From Cellvibrio japonicus Ueda107 (lineage in GTDB: Bacteria > Pseudomonadota > Gammaproteobacteria > Pseudomonadales > Cellvibrionaceae), in assembly GCF_000019225.1 (NCBI RefSeq), contig NC_010995.1, forward strand, positions 1,930,501 to 1,994,500: a DNA stretch of 64,000 bases. The letters are read 5' to 3'. Within the stretch, counting starts at the first letter, position 1. Each line of letters opens with the position of its first letter. Below the pieces are notes generated by a model, which saw only the letters and a list, made by a program, of their open reading frames with translations, ran no database searches and was not told the origin of the DNA. This document shows positions 58,563 through 64,000 of this stretch, in pieces. A program made the translations under genes and the position numbers.

Positions 58563-60746
58563 ATGTTCCATTTTTTCGTACCCACCTCCAAAGTACAGAA
58601 AGACCGTGCCATCATGCGTGAAACGGATGCACGTGTGGCCAAATACAGCCGTCGCGGCCTGGTGCTGAATTTTATTGTCTTTGTGCTCTGCCTGGCATTT
58701 GGTAATTTCGAGCAACAGCATCACAACATCGCCATTATCCTGGTAACAGGATTACTGTTGGTCACTCTCTGGCGAAGTTACTTTTTATTTCGCTTCGATA
58801 CCCTTTATGCCCGCGCTCCAGCCCGCTGGCGAAACCAGTATTTCTTTGCATCCTGCCTGGGCGCCGCCTGGTGGAGTGTTATTTTGGTGACACTGACGTG
58901 GCTGCATGGGATGCGTGGAGAAACCCTGGTCATGTGGCTCTATTCTGTCGTGTTCTATTCCAGTGTTGCTAACGTCTTTGCCCCATATCGCAATTTTCTG
59001 ACTCTTTATCTGGCAATAGGACAGGTTCCCGCCGCGATTACCGCTATATTTTTGGGAGACGCTGAAGGAATCCTGTATGGCTTTATCATGCTGACCTTCT
59101 ATGTCATGTTGGCGCATCAGGGTAAAGTGACTTCTATAGCATATTGGGAGCGCCTTGAAGCGAACTACGCCCTGCGTGAGCGTGCGCAGGGACTGGAGAA
59201 TGAAAAACGCAGCTCCCAGGCACAACTGGAATTGAAAAATGAATTTTTGGTAAACCTGGGGCAGGAGTTCCGCTCTTCTATCAGCGATGTGATCAGTACC
59301 TTATCCCTGATCGACGAGAGCCAGCTTTCCGAGCATCACCGCGAATTATTGACCATGGCAACCAAAGCGGCAGGTCGGCAAATTGATCTGGTGAATAATG
59401 TCGTGGATTTTTCCAAAATTACAACCCACTCGCTGACGCTGGAGGATGTTGAATTCGATTTGCGTCGCGTGCTTGAGAAATTCATTCAGGATTTCTCGCT
59501 CGATGCCCATCAGCAAGGTATCGACATTTATTATCTTTTTGATCCCGCTATTCCCTTGCGCGTTAAGGGTGATGTGCTGCGCATGAATCAGATTCTCAGC
59601 ACCTTGATGACCCATGCGCTGAAATCCAGCCGTATTGACCATCTGTATATCGAAGCGCGTTTTGAACAGGCAGACGATAATTTTGGCCAGCTACATGTGG
59701 TTATCAGTGATAGTGAGAAACTGGCAGAGCAAGGTTCGGAATCTCGTGAGTCATCGTATCGCGGTATCGGCTTGGCGATATGCAAGGGACTGGCTGAGTG
59801 TATGAATGGTAGTGTGTATATTCGCGAGGATAAAAGCCGGGGTAATCGTATTTTTATTCACCTTGGTTTACACGTCGTGGCTCATGAGGATCGTCGTTTT
59901 GGCTCCGAACAAAAATTCCAGGGCAAGCAATTACTGCTGGCAGATTGGCCGGAAAGTAATGTTCAGGGATTGGCAGATGAGCTGATTACCTGGGGTTTCA
60001 ACACCCAAATTGGATATGGTCGAGATGAGATACTGACCAGGTTTAGGGACAGTAAGCAGCACAATAAATCGGTCGACCTGGTATTGATATATAACCGTTT
60101 GGGCAATATGAACGGTATGGTTCTTTCTGCTGAGATAGCGGCTAATCCCGAGTTTGCCGATGTAAAACAGATATTGGCTATGAGCAGTTTACAAATAGAT
60201 ACCCCGGAAGTAAAAAATCACTTACGCCTTTATCCTCAGGTGGCTGTTATTGAAAAACCGGTCATGCGCAAGCGCTTGTATGATGTTACTACGCAGCGTT
60301 TGCTCAATGTTGCCGTTGATTTGCGCCATGGTAATGAGCGGGAAAACCATGCGGTGACGGTGGTATACAAAATTTTGTTGGTAGAAAACCAGCGCGTCGA
60401 CCAGATGGTGATTGGCGCTATGCTAAAGAAAATGGGCTGTTATGTGCAGTTGGCCCAGGATGGGCACGAAGCATTGGAAATTCTCGGCAAAGAGCGGTTT
60501 GATCTGATCCTGATGGATTATGATGCAGAGGAAAAGGATAGTTTGGTGGCCGCCCAGAAAATTCGTGAGCAAGAGCGGGAAAGCCATAGCCTGCACCATT
60601 TACCAATTGTTGCGGTTACCGCTTCTCAACTGGAAACCGATGATGCTGTTCTAGGTGCGGGATTTGATGATTATGTTGCCAAACCTATTCGCTTTGATGA
60701 TCTTGAGCGGCGTTTGCAGCGATGGTTAGGCGAGAATGTTGATTAA
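58563..60746 (+). CDS. Degenerate hybrid histidine kinase
   Basis: This 727-residue protein has five to six N-terminal membrane spans (about 33-195), a coiled coil, then a HisKA-like region (NEFLVNLGQEFRSSI) in which Gln234 stands where the phospho-accepting His belongs. The ATPase N box reads TLMTHALKSS, with His351 for the essential Asn. G1 is not recognisable, though RGIGLAICKGLAE remains. The first receiver has Tyr510 for its Asp (DLVLIYNRL). The second keeps Asp652 (DLILMDYDAEE) and a Lys in VAKPI, but one acidic residue only in LLVENQ. It is likely a pseudokinase with a possibly working last receiver. Confidence 0.9.
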   Translation: MFHFFVPTSKVQKDRAIMRETDARVAKYSRRGLVLNFIVFVLCLAFGNFEQQHHNIAIILVTGLLLVTLWRSYFLFRFDTLYARAPARWRNQYFFASCLGAAWWSVILVTLTWLHGMRGETLVMWLYSVVFYSSVANVFAPYRNFLTLYLAIGQVPAAITAIFLGDAEGILYGFIMLTFYVMLAHQGKVTSIAYWERLEANYALRERAQGLENEKRSSQAQLELKNEFLVNLGQEFRSSISDVISTLSLIDESQLSEHHRELLTMATKAAGRQIDLVNNVVDFSKITTHSLTLEDVEFDLRRVLEKFIQDFSLDAHQQGIDIYYLFDPAIPLRVKGDVLRMNQILSTLMTHALKSSRIDHLYIEARFEQADDNFGQLHVVISDSEKLAEQGSESRESSYRGIGLAICKGLAECMNGSVYIREDKSRGNRIFIHLGLHVVAHEDRRFGSEQKFQGKQLLLADWPESNVQGLADELITWGFNTQIGYGRDEILTRFRDSKQHNKSVDLVLIYNRLGNMNGMVLSAEIAANPEFADVKQILAMSSLQIDTPEVKNHLRLYPQVAVIEKPVMRKRLYDVTTQRLLNVAVDLRHGNERENHAVTVVYKILLVENQRVDQMVIGAMLKKMGCYVQLAQDGHEALEILGKERFDLILMDYDAEEKDSLVAAQKIREQERESHSLHHLPIVAVTASQLETDDAVLGAGFDDYVAKPIRFDDLERRLQRWLGENVD

Positions 60747-60790
60747 TGACACCCATACTGTCCTATAGACAGCATGGGGCTTGAGGGAAT

Positions 60791-61600
60791 TTATTGGAAG
60801 CTTGCCCAGATAGGGCAATGATCGGAAGGTTTTTCCATCCCGCGTATATCGTAGTCAATACCGGTATCGATGCATTTATTGATTAAAGGATTGGTTGCCA
60901 GGATTAAGTCAATACGCAGGCCGCGTTTGGGATTATCCTCAAAGCCTCCACTGCGGTAATCAAACCAGCTGAATTTTTCATTACTATCCGGGTTTAACTC
61001 CCGGTAAGTGTCTTGTAATCCCCAGGCCAGTAATTTATCCAGCCATTCCCTCTCTTCGGGTAAAAAGCTGCATTTACCCGTGCGCAACCAGCGTTTGCGA
61101 TTTTCCTCACCAATACCTATATCAATATCCTGATGTGAAATGTTCATATCCCCCATCACAATTAACTGTTGTTGTGGTTGATATTCCTCTGTCAAATATT
61201 GCAGCAGGTCAGCGTAAAATTTAGCTTTGCCGGGAAATTTTATCGGGTGATCACGACTTTCTCCTTGAGGGAAGTAGCCGTTTAACAGGGTTACCTCGCC
61301 TATTGGCGTATCAAATACCCCGCCAATAAAACGGCGTTGGGCATCATCGCTGTCTGTGCGGAAGCCTTTGATGACTTTTTTGAACGGATGCCTGGATAAA
61401 ATGGCAACACCATAGTGGGTTTTCTGACCGAAAAACTCGATGTGGTAGCCCAGGCTTTGAATAGCCTCCAGTGGAAAGTCTGGATCATTGACTTTCGTTT
61501 CCTGCAGGCCAATAAAGTCGGGGTTATGGTTATTTACCACAGCTTCAAGCTGGTGCATGCGGGTGCGGATACTGTTGACGTTAAAGGAAATAGCTTTCAT
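60791..61600 (-). CDS. xthA: Exodeoxyribonuclease III
   Basis: This apurinic/apyrimidinic endonuclease and 3'-5' exonuclease acts in base excision repair. The 269-residue protein has FNVNSIRTR, catalytic Glu in GLQETKVND, VMGDMNISHQDID, and RGLRIDLILAT and SDHCPIWASF at the C-terminus. Length matches E. coli XthA (268). It lies 69 bp downstream of prc on the same strand, behind a terminator, and is convergent with the kinase gene. Confidence 0.97.
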   Translation of the reverse strand: MKAISFNVNSIRTRMHQLEAVVNNHNPDFIGLQETKVNDPDFPLEAIQSLGYHIEFFGQKTHYGVAILSRHPFKKVIKGFRTDSDDAQRRFIGGVFDTPIGEVTLLNGYFPQGESRDHPIKFPGKAKFYADLLQYLTEEYQPQQQLIVMGDMNISHQDIDIGIGEENRKRWLRTGKCSFLPEEREWLDKLLAWGLQDTYRELNPDSNEKFSWFDYRSGGFEDNPKRGLRIDLILATNPLINKCIDTGIDYDIRGMEKPSDHCPIWASFQ

Positions 61601-61613
61601 GCAGTTTGCCCGT

Positions 61614-61649
61614 TAACAAAAACACCCGGGCATCGCTGCTCGGGTGTTT
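61614..61649 (-). terminator. Intrinsic terminator after prc
   Basis: An 8-9 bp stem (61620-61628 with 61641-61649), G+C-rich at the base of the loop, is followed by TTTTTGTT on the minus strand. It closes prc just before xthA. Confidence 0.85.
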
Positions 61650-61669
61650 GAGTGAGTGAAAAAGAGGGG

Positions 61670-63820
61670 TTAATCTTGAGCCTGTTTGGCTACTTGTTTC
61701 TCCGGAACCTTAATTTGGCCAATAAAGTCAGCTAGTACATGGCCCGCCTCTAAAAGATAGGGATCTTCAAGTGGTTTCAATTCTTTGTCCTGATCCTGGT
61801 TTTTCTTCTCATCTTCAGCTTCCTTGGCTTTTTTCAGGTCTTCGTAGGTTGCGTAAACAGCTTCTCCCTTGGCCTTGCGGCGTTCGTTTTCATTAGCAAG
61901 GGTTCGCTGCTCTATCGCTTTTTGCTCCTGCTGGCGGGTTGCCTGGCGCAGTGAAAGGGTTTTTTTGTTAGACGCCTCTTTAAAAAGCTCACTTTGTTTA
62001 TTGAGATAAATGAACTCGGGGTCTTTAGCCATGCGCTCCTGGTGTTTTGTTTCTATCTTGGGAAGATAGTCGCTAATTTTGAAGTAGTTTTGGTGTGGGG
62101 CAGGGTGGATACGATCCCAGGGCAGGGCATTGTCATAACTGCTTTCACCGATTTCGGCAGGGTCGAGCAGGCTGGGTAGCTGCACATCGGGTATGACCCC
62201 TCGATGTTGGGTGCTATCGCCGGAAATACGATAAAACTTGGCTTCAGTAATTTTCAAACGGCCGTGACGCAGTTCTACCAGATTTTGTACAGAACCTTTA
62301 CCAAAGGTGGGGGAGCCAATAATGATTCCGCGTCCGTAATCCTGGATGGCACCTGCAAAGATTTCAGAGGCCGATGCGCTAAGGCGGTTAACCAGTACAG
62401 CAACCGGTGCGCGGTAAACTGCAGGCTGGTATGCACGGTAGTTGCGTGAGACAGTGTCGTCACTTTGGCGAATTTGTACAACAGGACCCGGATCGACAAA
62501 TAAATCCGTCAGCATTGCTGCTTCGGGAAGCGAGCCACCACCATTATCGCGCAAATCAATAATAATACCGTCAACCTTGGCTTTGTTTAATTCGTTTAAC
62601 AGATTGTAAACATCGCGTGTTGTACTTTTGTAATTGGGGTCACCTTTTTGGTAAGCCTCAAAGTTCATATAAAACGTGGGTACATCAATTACCCCTAACT
62701 TATAGGTTCTACCGTTTTCGTTAACCTCAAAGATGGCTTTTTTGGCAGCCTGGTCTTCCAGTTTTACGGTTTCGCGTTTAATCGTGATCAGTTTGTTAGT
62801 GGCAGCAGTAGGATCTGCTGGAATCACCTCCAGCCTTACCAGGGTTCCCTTGGGGCCACGGATCAGTTTGACGACCTCATCAAGGCGCCAGCCAACTACA
62901 TCGACCATTTCTCCATCGGCACCCTGGGCGATGGCAACAATCTTGTCATTGGGCTTTAACTGGCCCTGTTTTTGTGCGGGGCCGCCGACAATCAAGCTGC
63001 TGACTTTGGTGTAGTCATCTTCACTTTGCAGAACAGCACCAATACCCTGCAGCTCCAATGACATGCTGATGTCAAAGTTTTCTGCATTTTCGGGAGACAG
63101 GTAATTGGTATGGGGGTCGTAAAGTGTCGTGAGCGCATTCATCATCACACTAAACGCTTCTTCATTGGTTTGCTGCTTTGTCCTGCGCAATTGGTTGGCG
63201 TAGCGTTTACGCAGGGTGGTTTTGCTTTCCTCAAGCGATTTTCCCGAGAGCATGGAGTTGAGTAAACTGGATTTCAGATAAAGATGCCAGAGCGTATCGG
63301 CTTCAGCAGCGGTCTTGGGCCAGGCAGCATCTTTGCGGTCAGTTTGCAGGCTGACCTCTTCGTTAAAGTCGAATTTAACGTCCGGGTTATCGAGATCTGC
63401 AATAATTTTTTCCAGGCGAGCAATCAGGCGCTCGTTATAGCGATTGTAGATGGCAAAGCCCGCATCAAGATCGCCTTTTTTGTACAAGTCATCAAAGGCG
63501 AGGCGATATTTCTCGAATGCCTTGATGTCACTTTGCAAAAAGAAATTTTTTTGCCCATCAAGGGATTTTAAGTACTCATCAAAATAACGAGAAGACAGTG
63601 CGTCATTAAACTCTTGCTTACGGTAATGCTCTTTATCCAGGCGCTTGACGATATCAATGGCGGCTTTTTTTTGGTCAGCACTTGGTGCAAGGGGTGAGGC
63701 TTTTTCGGCAATAGTAAATGTTGAGAGTGTTATGCCCAGAACCAGAGGGGTAATCAGGGTGAAAACAAGGCGTCTGACACTAGGGGAGCTTTGTTTTACA
63801 GCGCGGTTTTGCATCAACAT
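61670..63820 (-). CDS. prc: Carboxy-terminal processing protease Prc
   Basis: Prc (Tsp) is a periplasmic protease that removes tagged or damaged proteins and trims FtsI and lipoproteins. The 716-residue protein has a signal or anchor segment (VFTLITPLVLGITLSTFTIAE, in part), a PDZ domain at about residues 255-340, and the catalytic domain with Ser485 in SASASEIFAGA and Lys508 in TFGKGSVQ. It is somewhat longer than E. coli Prc (682), with a charged C-terminal tail rich in Lys and Glu. It ends in the window with its start 180 bp from the right edge. Confidence 0.96.
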   Translation of the reverse strand: MLMQNRAVKQSSPSVRRLVFTLITPLVLGITLSTFTIAEKASPLAPSADQKKAAIDIVKRLDKEHYRKQEFNDALSSRYFDEYLKSLDGQKNFFLQSDIKAFEKYRLAFDDLYKKGDLDAGFAIYNRYNERLIARLEKIIADLDNPDVKFDFNEEVSLQTDRKDAAWPKTAAEADTLWHLYLKSSLLNSMLSGKSLEESKTTLRKRYANQLRRTKQQTNEEAFSVMMNALTTLYDPHTNYLSPENAENFDISMSLELQGIGAVLQSEDDYTKVSSLIVGGPAQKQGQLKPNDKIVAIAQGADGEMVDVVGWRLDEVVKLIRGPKGTLVRLEVIPADPTAATNKLITIKRETVKLEDQAAKKAIFEVNENGRTYKLGVIDVPTFYMNFEAYQKGDPNYKSTTRDVYNLLNELNKAKVDGIIIDLRDNGGGSLPEAAMLTDLFVDPGPVVQIRQSDDTVSRNYRAYQPAVYRAPVAVLVNRLSASASEIFAGAIQDYGRGIIIGSPTFGKGSVQNLVELRHGRLKITEAKFYRISGDSTQHRGVIPDVQLPSLLDPAEIGESSYDNALPWDRIHPAPHQNYFKISDYLPKIETKHQERMAKDPEFIYLNKQSELFKEASNKKTLSLRQATRQQEQKAIEQRTLANENERRKAKGEAVYATYEDLKKAKEAEDEKKNQDQDKELKPLEDPYLLEAGHVLADFIGQIKVPEKQVAKQAQD

Positions 63821-64000
63821 AAATCACAATCTCGGGGGAGTATGGCAGGCCGTCACAGGTCGGCATTACAAAGAGGAATACGCCGCTACTATAGCGGAAT
63901 TATGGGGTTTAGGGCAGTTTGGATCATGGCGATACTTGGGTTTTGTGATCCATGAAGGGCTTCAGGCGACACCCTGGCGAATCCTTGCCGTTCCCCATAG
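63821..64000. other. Region upstream of prc at the window edge
   Basis: No gene can be called in these last 180 bp. Short frames run off the right edge on both strands, for example from an ATG at 63952 on the plus strand, but there is too little sequence to judge them. Confidence 0.3.

Noticed and set aside
1..64000. tRNA, rRNA, CRISPR arrays, prophage or a conjugative island
   Set aside because: I looked for T-loop motifs, regular short repeats, integrases and phage genes and saw none. The IS element is the only mobile DNA.

Overview
The window reads as a chromosomal segment of a polarly flagellated gammaproteobacterium related to Pseudomonas, most likely from the Cellvibrionaceae (inference). 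The evidence is the fleQ/fleS/fleR flagellar hierarchy, the HptB/HsbR/HsbA module, a fadBA and lexA-sulA neighbourhood like that of Pseudomonas, moderate G+C, and no plasmid or phage genes. Almost all of the DNA is coding. I saw no tRNA, rRNA or CRISPR array.

Region 1 (1-14.8 kb) is housekeeping. It holds rluC, a HAD phosphatase and maf, then the yceD-rpmF-plsX-fabD-fabG-acpP-fabF-pabC-mltG fatty-acid and envelope cluster, then glnS, cysS, two tiny membrane proteins and ypjD. A near-consensus sigma-70 promoter sits so close to yceD that its message may be leaderless. Intrinsic terminators follow acpP and fabF.

Region 2 (14.9-29.3 kb) contains ffh, yjbQ, a Kazal-like lipoprotein, a HopJ-family protein, a malic enzyme, UPF0149 and MmcQ/YjbR proteins, an XRE-cupin regulator, fadB-fadA, a phosphomannose-isomerase-like cupin protein, and the SOS unit lexA-sulA with two LexA boxes. 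A DUF2845 protein and a short-chain dehydrogenase follow.

Region 3 (29.3-57.2 kb) is the flagellar region: fliS, a FliT-like gene, a second fliS, fleQ, fleS, fleR, fliE-F-G-H-I-J, hsbA-hsbR-hptB, fliK, fliL-M-N, fliO-P-Q-R and flhB. It ends with a membrane protein carrying a prokaryotic YEATS domain. Good sigma-54 promoters precede fleS, fliE, fliK and fliL, as expected for FleQ-activated operons, and a sigma-28-like site precedes the first fliS. fleQ is separated from fleSR by a complete IS4-type element (1274 bp, 18-bp inverted repeats, 10-bp target duplication), a DEAD-box helicase gene and an MFS exporter gene. The element sits in the loop of what was a bidirectional terminator. Flagellin, fliD, flhA, flhF and fleN are not in the window.

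Region 4 (57.2-64 kb) holds an orphan lipoprotein, a DUF2788 protein, a hybrid histidine kinase that has lost its phospho-accepting His and ATP-box Asn, xthA, and the tail-specific protease prc.

The most unusual items are the degenerate hybrid kinase, the membrane YEATS protein at the end of the flagellar export genes, and the IS element nested in a terminator with its own start-occluding hairpin and antisense-facing terminator. All identifications come from reading motifs; no database search was run.
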